From Draconibacterium orientale (GTDB lineage: Bacteria; Bacteroidota; Bacteroidia; Bacteroidales; UBA1556), in NCBI GenBank assembly GCA_022736595.1, contig DZDC01000047.1:1-17413 (forward strand): a stretch of DNA of 17,413 nucleotides, written 5' to 3'. The position numbers were made by a program, and so were the translations under genes. The notes under the pieces are model-generated. The model was not told the origin of the DNA. It saw only the letters and a program-made list of their open reading frames with translations, and did not search any database. This document shows positions 8,712-16,910 of this stretch, in pieces (the stretch's first letter is position 1; each line of letters begins with the position of its first letter).

Positions 8712-10046
8712 CTAATTCTTTCTTAAAAATAAGATTCGTAACAAAATAACTGATAATGCACTTGCAATCACCGAGGCCATCAATACGCCAAACTTTGCTT
8801 TCATAAGAAGACCGGCATCTTCAAAAGCCAAATCACTAACAAACAAAGACATGGTAAACCCTATCGCTCCCAATAACCCAACTGCAGCAAGATGCTTAAA
8901 CTTTAAACCATCAGGAATCTGAGCCCAGCCAGTGCGAATAAAAAGAAAGCTAAATCCAAAAATTCCAACAAATTTACCTAACAATAAGCCCAATATTACC
9001 CCCAAAGTTACAACTGAACTCATTAAGTCCATGATATTTCCTTCCAAGGTTACTCCTGCATTGCTCAATGCAAAAATAGGCATAATCAAAAAAGCCACAA
9101 AAGGATGTAGCGTATGCTCAAGACGTTGTAAAGGAGGAATCAAATCCTTCGACAAGCTTTTTATCTGACCAAGAATCTCTTCTTGCTCATGGGTTACCAA
9201 CGGTATATCGTTGGGTTTGGCTGTCTGAAATTTAGAATAAAGCTTATTCAAATTATTTGAAAAAAAGTTCTCGCTAAATTTTGCCGATGCAGGAATGGTA
9301 AAAGCAGCCAAAACCCCTGCAATGGTAGCATGCACTCCAGACATCAAAAAGGCAGTCCAAAGACCTCCAATTCCAAAAATGCCATAAAACCAAGGATTTC
9401 GTACCCCCAAAGTATTGGCCGAAAAAAGAAACACTAAAAATGCAATGCCCGTGATAAGGCTTGCAAAGTCGATATGACTGGTGTAAAAAAAGGCGATAAC
9501 CAATACCGCTCCCAAATCATCCACAATGGCTATGGCCGTGAGGAAAACTTTAAGCGACAGTGGAATGCGATTGCCAAAAAGATAAAGAATACCCAATGCA
9601 AAGGCAATATCAGTAGCCATGGGAATTCCCCAACCATTGGAAGCTTCGCCTGTGGGATTGAAAAGAAAAAAGATGAAAGCGGGAACCAACATTCCTCCAA
9701 GCGCGGCAACGATAGGTAAAATGGCTTGCTTCAACGATTTAAGCTCTCCATAAAGCATTTCACGCTTCAACTCAAGACCCACCACAAAAAAGAAAATGGC
9801 CATCAATCCATCGTTGATCCAATGGTGTAAACTTTTTGTTATCAGATGCCCTTCAAAACCCACCGTCAGTGTCTGATGCCAAAAATGATGATAGCCTCCC
9901 GACCAAGGTGAATTAGCTAAAATAAAAGCCACCAATGCCGATATAAAAAGCAGTATGCCGCTCGATTTACTACTAGAAATAAAATCATTGAATGGATTGG
10001 TGAGGTATTTACTCAGAAAATCGTCTTTTACATATGGAGTTTCCAT
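8712..10046 (-). CDS. nhaA: Na+/H+ antiporter NhaA
   Basis: An inner-membrane secondary transporter of 444 residues, longer than E. coli NhaA (388). It exchanges cytoplasmic Na+ (or Li+) for external protons and supports salt and alkaline pH tolerance. Essential residues are all visible: MATDIAFALG with Asp146 (counterpart of E. coli Asp133), IAIVDDLGAV with the Asp176-Asp177 ion-binding pair (Asp163-164) and LLLGKFVGI with Lys358 (Lys300 region, with Phe in place of the usual Pro after Lys). The N-terminal FFVVGLELKREMLYGEL block (86-102) is also standard. Extra length comes from a cytoplasmic loop at about 255-310 (ENFFSNNLNKLY...THEQEEILGQIKSL), which is common in long NhaA proteins. It is the first gene of a two-gene unit with DUF389 and is divergent from the secreted surface protein gene. 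Confidence 0.97.
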   Translation of the reverse strand: METPYVKDDFLSKYLTNPFNDFISSSKSSGILLFISALVAFILANSPWSGGYHHFWHQTLTVGFEGHLITKSLHHWINDGLMAIFFFVVGLELKREMLYGELKSLKQAILPIVAALGGMLVPAFIFFLFNPTGEASNGWGIPMATDIAFALGILYLFGNRIPLSLKVFLTAIAIVDDLGAVLVIAFFYTSHIDFASLITGIAFLVFLFSANTLGVRNPWFYGIFGIGGLWTAFLMSGVHATIAGVLAAFTIPASAKFSENFFSNNLNKLYSKFQTAKPNDIPLVTHEQEEILGQIKSLSKDLIPPLQRLEHTLHPFVAFLIMPIFALSNAGVTLEGNIMDLMSSVVTLGVILGLLLGKFVGIFGFSFLFIRTGWAQIPDGLKFKHLAAVGLLGAIGFTMSLFVSDLAFEDAGLLMKAKFGVLMASVIASALSVILLRILFLRKN

Positions 10047-10250
10047 TGGAAATAAAATTGAATTACACTTATTTTCAGTGCGAAAATACGCAATTATTTT
10101 TCACCAAAATGAAGAACTATACCATCCATAAGCTGTTAAAAACTCATAGCACCCCACCCGCATCAGAATACTTAAAAGCTCCCTGGTTTTTTTGAGTAAT
10201 TTCTGTTTAATATATTACAAAAAAACACCATTTTTTTTTAAAAAATATCC

Positions 10251-10258
10251 TATTTTTG
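10251..10258 (+). promoter_or_regulatory. Candidate -7 element (TATTTTTG) for the type IX secreted protein
   Basis: TATTTTTG matches TAnnTTTG and lies 21 bases before the ATG at 10280. It overlaps a possible TTG start at 10256, which argues that the ATG is the true start. No TTTG occurs at the -33 distance; a poly-T tract is there instead. Confidence 0.45.
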
Positions 10259-10279
10259 CAATTAACAATTGTTACTATC

Positions 10280-12235
10280 ATGCGCTATTTTATACTTTTC
10301 TCTTTAATATTATTAAGCTACAGCTCCATTGCTCAGTGTGTTGACAGCTTATTTTTAGGTAACGATACCACCATTTGTCAAGGTCAAAATGTGACCTTAA
10401 GTGTTCCTCCGGGCTATACTTCGGTGTTGTGGAGCAATGGCAACAATTCAAATTCCATAACTGCACAAACCACAGGCAACTATTGGGTAAATGCTAAGCT
10501 CAATCAAAATAACAATTTGGTAATCAATGGAAACTTTAGCGCAGGTAATACCGGTTTTACAAGTGCCTATACCCTTGGAACTGGGGGTTCTTACGGATTG
10601 CTTTCCAACGAAGGCACTTATGCCATAAGTACCAATGCTTCCTTAACTCACAACAATTTTGCCGCCTGCACCGACCATACCACTGGAACTGGTAACTTCA
10701 TGATTGTCAATGGATCTTCCGCCGTAAATCAAGTGATATGGAGCCAAACCATTACCGTGCAACCTTATACTTATTATAATTTCTCGGCTTGGTTTACCTC
10801 CGTAATTGCTTCTAATCCTGCCATTTTGAGTTTTAAAGTAAATAGCACGGTTCTAGGCTCCAACATCAATGTAAGTTCCACCGTTTGCAATTGGCAAAAT
10901 TTCACCCAAGTATGGTATTCTGGAACGACCACATCGGCAAGTATTAGCATTTTAAATCAAAATACCGCCACCTCGGGTAACGATTTTGCCATCGACGACA
11001 TCCGTTTTTCACCCTACTGTTTTTTCCGCGATACCATTCATATTGAAGTTATCCCCAATCCCATTGTTAATCTTGGCACCAATGCCCAACTATGCCAAGG
11101 CCAAAGCCTTACCCTAGATGCAGGGAATCCTGGTCTCGATTATCTTTGGCAAGATGGAAGCACTCAATCCACTTTTTCCACCAATACCGGTGGCACCTAT
11201 TGGGTAGCCGTTACCGATAGCATTTGTACTACCACCGATAGCATTGATGTGACTGTAAATCCTGTTGCCAATCCAGACTTAGGCCCCGATACCATGATAT
11301 GTGAAGGAAGCCAAATCACTTTGAATCCAGGACCAGGGCAACTTTATATTTGGAACAACAATACCTTTGATCCCCAACTTACTGTAAACCAAGGAGGAAC
11401 ATACAGTGTTACTGTGTATTTATCCATTAACAATCCCTGCGTAGGTATCGATAGCTTGGAAGTAACCTTGGTGTCCCAGCCTCACTTTGGCTCCGACACC
11501 TGCCTGAGAGAGAATGAACTTCCTTATCCACTTCAAGCCACACAACTTCCCAATATGGATTATTTATGGTCCAATGGCGCCACGACCAACTCCATTAACG
11601 TTAATGAATCGGGGATCTATTCCCTTACGGTAAATCCATTAGGCAAACCCTCTTGGAAATGCTCCGATGAAGTGGAGGTACTGGCCTTGCCCGCTGGTAG
11701 TTTTATCTATTCACAATTGCTCAATCCTGACCTAACTTTTCTAAAGGATCTGGGCTTTGGCGACCAAAGCATGTGCAACCATCAAGCCATGAAAAACCTT
11801 GGCCCTATCGTCCCATCCAATATGAACATAGTGTACCAATGGTATGAGGATGGTGCTTTGGTGAGCAATTTATCTAACTATATTCTTGCACAAAAAACTC
11901 CTGCCAACTATACCCTAAAGCTTGAGCTGGGCAATTTATGTTCCGATGAAATACAAGTGGAAGTCATCTCCTGTGAACTTGATATTCCCAATGTGATTAC
12001 TCCCAATGGTGACCTCTCCAATGAGATGTTTTATATAAAAAATCTACCCGAAAGTTTTCCAAATTCAACCCTCATCATTTACAACCGCTGGGGAGCTAAA
12101 GTTTATTCTACGGAAAACTATCAGAACGATTGGACGGGTGCTGACCAAAGTGATGGCGTTTATTATTACGTATTAATTTTAAACGATGGACTTGAAACTA
12201 CTTATAGAGGTACATTAACCATCCTTCGTAATTAG
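10280..12235 (+). CDS. Secreted Ig-like repeat protein with gliding-motility-associated C-terminal (type IX) domain
   Basis: A 651-residue surface protein, counted from the ATG at 10280. A signal peptide (MRYFILFSLILLSYSSIAQ) ends at about residue 19. Four related Ig/PKD-like repeats, each built around LG.D..ICQGQ..TL...LW..G......GTYWV, occupy about 25-72, 263-327, 331-397 and 402-452. A beta-sandwich, possibly carbohydrate-binding, domain (79-250, beginning NLVINGNFSAGNTGF and ending DFAIDDIRFSP) sits between the first two. The C-terminus, about 567-651 (IPNVITPNGDLSNEMF...NRWGAKVYS...GVYYYVLI...YRGTLTILRN), is the gliding-motility-associated (CHU_C/TIGR04131) domain, a type B sorting signal of the type IX secretion system. 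It is probably exported and attached to or released from the cell surface as an adhesin or matrix protein. A longer TTG start at 10256 was rejected because it overlaps the promoter. Confidence 0.9.
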   Translation: MRYFILFSLILLSYSSIAQCVDSLFLGNDTTICQGQNVTLSVPPGYTSVLWSNGNNSNSITAQTTGNYWVNAKLNQNNNLVINGNFSAGNTGFTSAYTLGTGGSYGLLSNEGTYAISTNASLTHNNFAACTDHTTGTGNFMIVNGSSAVNQVIWSQTITVQPYTYYNFSAWFTSVIASNPAILSFKVNSTVLGSNINVSSTVCNWQNFTQVWYSGTTTSASISILNQNTATSGNDFAIDDIRFSPYCFFRDTIHIEVIPNPIVNLGTNAQLCQGQSLTLDAGNPGLDYLWQDGSTQSTFSTNTGGTYWVAVTDSICTTTDSIDVTVNPVANPDLGPDTMICEGSQITLNPGPGQLYIWNNNTFDPQLTVNQGGTYSVTVYLSINNPCVGIDSLEVTLVSQPHFGSDTCLRENELPYPLQATQLPNMDYLWSNGATTNSINVNESGIYSLTVNPLGKPSWKCSDEVEVLALPAGSFIYSQLLNPDLTFLKDLGFGDQSMCNHQAMKNLGPIVPSNMNIVYQWYEDGALVSNLSNYILAQKTPANYTLKLELGNLCSDEIQVEVISCELDIPNVITPNGDLSNEMFYIKNLPESFPNSTLIIYNRWGAKVYSTENYQNDWTGADQSDGVYYYVLILNDGLETTYRGTLTILRN

Positions 12236-12507
12236 GTATCCGTTTTAACCTTTATGAAAACGAAAAAAGACAATTCAATTCTAGCACATTTTTTGATAAC
12301 ACTGATAATGCATTAAAAATAGTTCAAATTCGGCTAAGCTTCATTGAAATTTTTTATGCATATCGGCATTGACCATTGGAAAATATATTTTAGTTTGGAA
12401 CAAAATATAATTACAATTGGTATAACTTTGTCCCTCGTAGTTTTAGCAGAATTTAAGTTAATTTATTTTTCCTTTTCAGGCTCCAAAACTTTAAAACATA
12501 GAAAATC
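12236..12507. other. Intergenic region between the secreted protein gene and DUF4783
   Basis: This AT-rich gap of 272 bases has no supported gene. A weak hairpin CGTTTT/AAAACG just after the upstream stop (12241-12262) is followed by an A-rich tract and is not a convincing terminator. A -7 element is seen near its right end. Confidence 0.5.
12423..12430 (+). promoter_or_regulatory. Candidate -7 element (TAACTTTG) for the DUF4783-nadC-BrkB operon
   Basis: TAACTTTG fits TAnnTTTG and lies 77 bases before the DUF4783 start. A TTTG at 12394-12397 is 25 bases upstream, longer than the usual 19-21 base spacing, so this is a tentative call. Confidence 0.35.
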
Positions 12508-12927
12508 ATGAACCGAAATTCAATTTCCTTTTTAGGCGTTACGTTTCTTTTACTCCTGATGCAAATTACTGCTATTCAGGCACAAGTAAACACCATTGCC
12601 GATATTAGAGCTACCAGCATCGAAGCTTTTAAAACCAACAACACCGACAAGTTGATAGGATTGTTGAGCAACCCCGTTGAAATAAACCTCCCCAGCGAAG
12701 ACAATACTTATTCCAAAGTTCAAGCTTCAGAGGTTTTGCGAAAGTTTATGAAAGCTAATCCTGCCAAAACTTTTACGGTCAAACAAAGCGGAAAAGCCAG
12801 TGGTGGCAACGAATTTACCATAGGAATCCTAACCACCACTTCGGGGACAAGCTATCAGGTGTACCTCTTCTTTTCTGTGGTAGGTGAAAAACCCTATCTT
12901 TCACTTATCGAATTTGAACAACTATGA
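12508..12927 (+). CDS. DUF4783 domain exported protein
   Basis: A small exported protein of 139 residues. The signal peptide runs MNRNSISFLGVTFLLLLMQITAIQA, with cleavage likely before QVNTI at residue 26. The mature part of about 114 residues (IADIRATSIEAFKTNNTDKLIGLLSNPVEINLP..., ending YLSLIEFEQL) matches the Bacteroidota DUF4783 pattern, which resembles NTF2-like folds: an N-terminal helix with an alternating beta pattern. The family's function is unknown; no catalytic residue set is evident. Its stop codon overlaps the nadC start by four bases (ATGA), so the pair is translationally linked. It is probably periplasmic or outer-membrane facing. Confidence 0.85.
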   Translation: MNRNSISFLGVTFLLLLMQITAIQAQVNTIADIRATSIEAFKTNNTDKLIGLLSNPVEINLPSEDNTYSKVQASEVLRKFMKANPAKTFTVKQSGKASGGNEFTIGILTTTSGTSYQVYLFFSVVGEKPYLSLIEFEQL

Positions 12928-13757
12928 CCCTTAGTGAAATTATAAAATATACCTTGATTGAAGATGTGCAACAAGGCGATTTCAGCTCCCTGAGCACCAT
13001 TCCGGCACAAGCCCAAAGCAAAGCCAAATGCATTATCAAAGAGTCGGGTATATTGGCTGGTATGGAAGTGGCACGCGAAGTTTTTCATCAAGTTGACCCC
13101 AACCTACAATTTGAGACTTTGCTCAATGACGGCTCACGAGTAAACCCTGGTGATATGGCTTTTAAAGTATCGGGTGCTGCTATTTCGATACTCACCGCTG
13201 AGCGTACTGCCCTCAATTTTATGCAGAGAATGAGTGGAATAGCTACCAAAACAGCACAATATGTTGCGCAGCTCCAAGGTACCCAAACCCGCTTGCTCGA
13301 TACCCGAAAAACCACGCCTCTTCTTCGCCAACTCGAAAAACAAGCCGTGAAAATTGGGGGCGGCTACAACCACCGCTTTGGACTTTACGATATGATTATG
13401 ATCAAGGACAACCATATCGATTTTGCAGGAGGAATTGCAAATGCCATTGATTCGTGCCAGCGTTACCTCAAACAAAACCATCTGCAACTCAAAATCGAAA
13501 TTGAAGTTAGGAATTTTCAAGAACTGGATCAAGTGCTTCAAGTTGGTGGCATTCATCGCATTATGCTTGATAATTTCAAACCCGAAGACCTCAGAAAAGC
13601 GGTAGAAATCATTGGTGGAAAATTCGAAACCGAAGCATCGGGAGGTATTGTGCTTGAAACCATAAACACCTACGCCCGCACTGGGGTTGACTATATTTCG
13701 GTGGGAGCCCTAACCCATCATATCAAAAGTCTGGACATAAGCTTAGTAGCTGATTAA
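12924..13757 (+). CDS. nadC: Nicotinate-nucleotide pyrophosphorylase (quinolinate phosphoribosyltransferase)
   Basis: A 277-residue cytoplasmic enzyme that converts quinolinate and phosphoribosyl pyrophosphate to nicotinate mononucleotide, CO2 and pyrophosphate, the third committed step of de novo NAD synthesis. Conserved sites are seen: LLDTRKTTPLLR (124-135), KIGGGYNHRFGLYDMIMIKDNHI (143-165), IEIEVRNF (191-198), IMLDNF (213-218), EASGGI (237-242) and ISVGALTHHIKSLDISL (258-274). These include the basic residues that bind quinolinate and the acidic pair near the PRPP site. Length agrees with the family. It overlaps DUF4783 by four bases and the membrane protein gene follows 12 bases on. Confidence 0.97.
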   Translation: MTLSEIIKYTLIEDVQQGDFSSLSTIPAQAQSKAKCIIKESGILAGMEVAREVFHQVDPNLQFETLLNDGSRVNPGDMAFKVSGAAISILTAERTALNFMQRMSGIATKTAQYVAQLQGTQTRLLDTRKTTPLLRQLEKQAVKIGGGYNHRFGLYDMIMIKDNHIDFAGGIANAIDSCQRYLKQNHLQLKIEIEVRNFQELDQVLQVGGIHRIMLDNFKPEDLRKAVEIIGGKFETEASGGIVLETINTYARTGVDYISVGALTHHIKSLDISLVAD

Positions 13758-13769
13758 AACCACGCCCTT

Positions 13770-14726
13770 ATGATAAAATTAATTATGAATTGGAAATGGG
13801 TTCAGTGGTTAATTCTTCAAGCCAAACATTTTAGTTTTATTGGTTTAGAAGACATACCAGTGTATCAGGTGTGGAAAATGTTTATTAAATCTCTCAATGA
13901 AGGAGTGCTGACCCAGCGCGCTGCTGCCATTAGTTTTAGCTTTTTTTTAGCCCTCTTTCCTACCATCATGGTTTTTTTTACCCTCATCCCTTACCTGCCC
14001 ATTCAAGGATTTCAGCTGGAATTGATGGAAGTAATAAATATGATTTTGCCCGAAGCTACCAATGCGTGGATTGTTGGCATTATCAATGATATCATCACTC
14101 GAGAGCAAGGTGGAGTGCTTACGATAGGTTTTATTCTTACGTTATTTTTTGCCTCTGCTGGTTTCAAAAGCATACTGATTGCTTTTAACAGTTCGGTACA
14201 TGAGGAGGACAAACCCATCGGATTCTTTCGTTTGCAGTGGGTATCTGTTGTGCTTTTGCTCACCTTTACTTTTACCTCAGTTATAACCATCTCAGCCATC
14301 ATTTTCAACAACTTTATCCTTTCTTGGTTGTTTGACGAAGGGCTGCTCAAAGAAAGAGCCTTATATTACCTCATCCAAAGTGGCAACTGGTTATTGATAT
14401 TGTCGATGGTGCAATTTATGATAGCCACACTCTATTATTTTGGAGGAAGGCACAAGGCCCGCTTCAAAATAATTTCGGCTGGGAGCACAGTATTCACAGT
14501 AGTAATGGTGCTTTTGGTGGTACTTATTTTCGACTTCTACATCGACAATTTCAATAGTTACAATGTGCTTTACGGCTCCATTGGTACCTTACTCATTGTT
14601 TTGATGTGGATTTACATCATTTCCTACGTTTTGCTGTTGGGATTTGAAATCAATAGTAGCATTCAGGCCGCTAAACGGCAAAAGTTGGATCAAGAATTAG
14701 AAGACTTGATTAGCGACCTTTCTTAA
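13770..14726 (+). CDS. YihY/virulence factor BrkB family membrane protein
   Basis: A 318-residue inner-membrane protein with about six membrane segments (roughly 52-75, 117-140, 156-180, 206-228, 238-260, 268-292). Family marks are LTQRAAAISFSFFLALFPTIMVF (47-69) and the C-terminal YNVLYGSIGTLLIVLMWIYIISYVLLLGFEIN block (264-295). The family was once mislabelled RNase BN; its activity is still unknown. A second ATG lies 15 bases in (MNWKW), so the start is slightly uncertain. The gene follows nadC by 12 bases. Its end overlaps the end of the convergent histidine kinase gene by 17 bases, so there is no room for a terminator between the two operons. Confidence 0.92.
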   Translation: MIKLIMNWKWVQWLILQAKHFSFIGLEDIPVYQVWKMFIKSLNEGVLTQRAAAISFSFFLALFPTIMVFFTLIPYLPIQGFQLELMEVINMILPEATNAWIVGIINDIITREQGGVLTIGFILTLFFASAGFKSILIAFNSSVHEEDKPIGFFRLQWVSVVLLLTFTFTSVITISAIIFNNFILSWLFDEGLLKERALYYLIQSGNWLLILSMVQFMIATLYYFGGRHKARFKIISAGSTVFTVVMVLLVVLIFDFYIDNFNSYNVLYGSIGTLLIVLMWIYIISYVLLLGFEINSSIQAAKRQKLDQELEDLISDLS

Positions 14727-15768
14727 TGGTAAAGCTAAAGGTGGAACCTATTTCGGGGGTGCTACGCACATTGATGGTTTGCTGATGGGCTTCGAGAATG
14801 TGTTTTACAATGCTTAGGCCCAAACCTGTACCCCCTTGGTCGGAGCTGCGTGCCTTATCAACACGGTAAAACCGATCGAAAATGTGAGGCAAATGCTCTG
14901 TCGCAATGCCCATTCCATTATCACTAACTTCCACTAATATGTTTTCGTCCATATCGTAAAAGCTGATTTTGATGTATGCATTTTGGTTAGAACCAATGTA
15001 TTTTGCTGCATTATCAATCAGATTCACAAAAACTTGGCGAATTTTATCGCGATCGCCATGAACCATAATAGGAAGTTGGTGCATTCCCTTGGCCAAAAAA
15101 AGATGGATTCTTTTTTTGTGAGCCTTGTCTTCCAACATTTCTATTACTTCTTTACTCAGTTCAACAAGGTTGAAATTGATCAAATTCATCTCAATTCGAC
15201 CCGCTTCAATATTTGAAATGGTTTCTAAATCCTTAACGATATTGATCATCCGCTCTACAGACCGAGCTGTTTTTTCAAGGTAGGCCATGTTGATTTTTGA
15301 GTCGTAAAGACCCCCATCGAGCAAGGTATCAACGTAACCTTGAATATTGAAAATGGGAGTTTTGAGCTCATGGGAAACGTTCCCAACAAACTCGCGGCGG
15401 TATTGAGCCATTTCTTTCAAGTGCTGAATTTCGGCAGTTTGATTAAAGGCCCATTCCTGTACCTCCCGATTTACATTTTCAAAAAGGTCTCCGGGTTGGG
15501 TCAACTCGGATTCGTTGTACGATATACCCCTTTTCAACCGGTGAATGGTTTTATAAATCAGTTTGATTTTTTTATAAATGAATGATTCGAGGGTGTGGAA
15601 AATAATAAAGTAGGTAAAGATGGTGGTAGTGAACATCCCCAAAGGGAAAACTAGCCATCCCATTTCGGAATATAGCTGACCAAAAACAAACAGAATTAAG
15701 AGATTGATTACTAAAATGCTTACCGTGGTTTGCAAGGTAAGCTTTACGGGAGTAGAAGATTTCCTCAT
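14710..15768 (-). CDS. PhoR-like sensor histidine kinase
   Basis: A 352-residue inner-membrane sensor kinase. Two membrane segments (about 11-31 and 37-58) flank only a very short outside loop, so it has no large periplasmic sensor domain. A cytoplasmic linker (60-120) precedes the HisKA H-box EFVGNVSHELKTPIFN with phospho-acceptor His133. The ATPase domain shows an N-box VFVNLIDNAAKY (246-257), G1 DNGMGIA (283-289), F-box FDRFYRVDKARS (297-308) and G2 GGTGLGLSI (312-320). It probably autophosphorylates and then passes phosphate to the response regulator encoded just before it; the two genes overlap by four bases (ATGA). The small outside loop suggests sensing through a partner membrane protein, as PhoR does with the Pst transporter, or inside the membrane. 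Phosphate as its signal is inference from family resemblance only. Confidence 0.92.
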   Translation of the reverse strand: MRKSSTPVKLTLQTTVSILVINLLILFVFGQLYSEMGWLVFPLGMFTTTIFTYFIIFHTLESFIYKKIKLIYKTIHRLKRGISYNESELTQPGDLFENVNREVQEWAFNQTAEIQHLKEMAQYRREFVGNVSHELKTPIFNIQGYVDTLLDGGLYDSKINMAYLEKTARSVERMINIVKDLETISNIEAGRIEMNLINFNLVELSKEVIEMLEDKAHKKRIHLFLAKGMHQLPIMVHGDRDKIRQVFVNLIDNAAKYIGSNQNAYIKISFYDMDENILVEVSDNGMGIATEHLPHIFDRFYRVDKARSSDQGGTGLGLSIVKHILEAHQQTINVRSTPEIGSTFSFTIKKGR

Positions 15769-16466
15769 TCCTTATCGCTAAATTTATAACCAACCCCCTT
15801 GATGGTTTTAATGCGGTTGAGCTGCAGTTTGTCTCTAATCTTACGAATATGGACGTCAATGGTTCGGTCGCCCACCACCACATCGTTACCCCAAACTTTA
15901 TCGAGAATTTCTTCACGACTGAATACTTTTCCGGGCTTGGAGGTTAAAAGACGTAACAGTTCAAATTCTTTACGAGGAAGCACCACTTCTTGATTGTTGC
16001 GTACCACCAAATAGCGTTCGGTATCGATAATCAAATTCTTGAAAACACTAGTGCTGCTCGATTGTGGTGCTTTATTTTTCTCAACCCTGCGGAGCAAGGC
16101 GTTGATACGGCTAATGAGAACGCGAGGCTTCACAGGTTTAGAAACAAAATCGTCGGCCCCAGCTTCAAAACCTGCAATTTGCGTAAAGTCTTCGCTACGA
16201 GCTGTTAAGAAAACCTTAATGGTGTTTTTAAGACTTTCAATTTTGTTCAATTCGATGCATGCTTCAATGCCATCCATCACTGGCATCATAATATCAAGCA
16301 CAATAAGGTCGGGAATAATGGCTTTCGCCTTTTCTATGGCTTCGACACCATTATGTGCGGTATGCACCTCAAAACCTTCTTTATTTAGATTGTACCCTAA
16401 AAACTCAAGAATATCGGGTTCGTCGTCAACCAGTAGGATTCTATAAGAGTTCGATTCATTTTCCAT
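15765..16466 (-). CDS. PhoB/OmpR-family response regulator
   Basis: A 233-residue transcription factor, counted from the ATG at 16466. The receiver domain (about 8-122) carries the acidic pair Asp14-Asp15, phospho-acceptor Asp58 (LIVLDIMMPVMDG), Thr88 and Lys110. The C-terminal winged-helix DNA-binding domain (about 135-230) ends in the family pattern PRKEFELLRLL...REEILDKVWG...DRTIDVHIRKIRDKL...IKTIKGVGYKF. It is phosphorylated by the adjacent sensor kinase and then binds promoters. A longer frame reaching 16535 adds 23 residues but runs through the -7 and -33 promoter elements, so the MENES start is preferred. It is the first gene of the two-gene operon. Confidence 0.95.
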   Translation of the reverse strand: MENESNSYRILLVDDEPDILEFLGYNLNKEGFEVHTAHNGVEAIEKAKAIIPDLIVLDIMMPVMDGIEACIELNKIESLKNTIKVFLTARSEDFTQIAGFEAGADDFVSKPVKPRVLISRINALLRRVEKNKAPQSSSTSVFKNLIIDTERYLVVRNNQEVVLPRKEFELLRLLTSKPGKVFSREEILDKVWGNDVVVGDRTIDVHIRKIRDKLQLNRIKTIKGVGYKFSDKE

Positions 16467-16493
16467 TGTTTCAGATTTTAGATATTCTGTTTG

Positions 16494-16525
16494 CAAAAGT
16501 AGCGTGTTTAAGACTTCACTCCAAA
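16494..16525 (-). promoter_or_regulatory. Bacteroidota-type promoter of the response regulator/kinase operon
   Basis: Minus strand: TTTG at 16522-16525, a 20-base spacer, then TACTTTTG at 16494-16501. This matches the sigma-A promoter of Bacteroidota (TTTG, 19-21 bases, TAnnTTTG). The transcript would begin about 20 bases before the ATG at 16466. Confidence 0.75.
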
Positions 16526-16606
16526 AGTAAATCATTTAATAACAATTTTATAATATTTTATGAATTTGTTAAGAGCCGTGACTCAAAAGTGCATTTTTGA
16601 TAACAC

Positions 16607-16774
16607 TTAAATAACGCTGAAAAACGGGGTGGAAATTATAAATCGCATCATGCTCCTAACTTCCAAAAAACTAGCGCAATACTGATGTGACTCTCCAGAT
16701 AGTCCAATTTCATGTGATCCTTTTATTTTTTTACATAAGGCTACATGGAATTTATAGGACTGCTCAATTATCAT
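16607..16774 (-). CDS. Possible 55-residue ORF (doubtful)
   Basis: An ATG at 16774 opens a 55-codon frame starting MIIEQSYKFHVALCKK and ending FFSVI, with HEIGLSGESHQY in the middle. I do not recognise it. There is no promoter or ribosome site near it, and it has no operon neighbour. It may be chance or a gene remnant. Confidence 0.15.
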   Translation of the reverse strand: MIIEQSYKFHVALCKKIKGSHEIGLSGESHQYCASFLEVRSMMRFIISTPFFSVI

Positions 16775-16910
16775 AGCTAAAGCTGCTTTTTGATAGTAAT
16801 TCCCAATGGCTTATAAAAAAATTTGGCTGTATTCTAAAACAAGATAGATAATATCTATAATATAGATTATCAGCTATATAGATGTTAATGTTGTTGTTAC
16901 ATTCATTTAA

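Noticed and set aside
10081..10108. Possible nhaA promoter (TTTG, then TATTTTCG on the minus strand)
   Set aside because: The spacer is 16 bases rather than 19-21 and the -7 element is imperfect.
10256..10279. TTG start extending the secreted protein by eight residues
   Set aside because: It overlaps the -7 promoter element and would spoil the signal peptide.
12290..12303. TTTTTGATAACACT shared with 16594-16607
   Set aside because: A single 14-base match in an AT-rich 17 kb window is near what chance gives, and the flanks differ.
12254..12316. 20-codon ORF on the plus strand after the secreted protein gene
   Set aside because: Very short, low complexity, without promoter or ribosome site, and consistent with chance.
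16467..16535. 23-residue N-terminal extension of the response regulator
   Set aside because: It covers the promoter elements, and receiver domains normally begin within a few residues of the first strand, as with the ATG at 16466.
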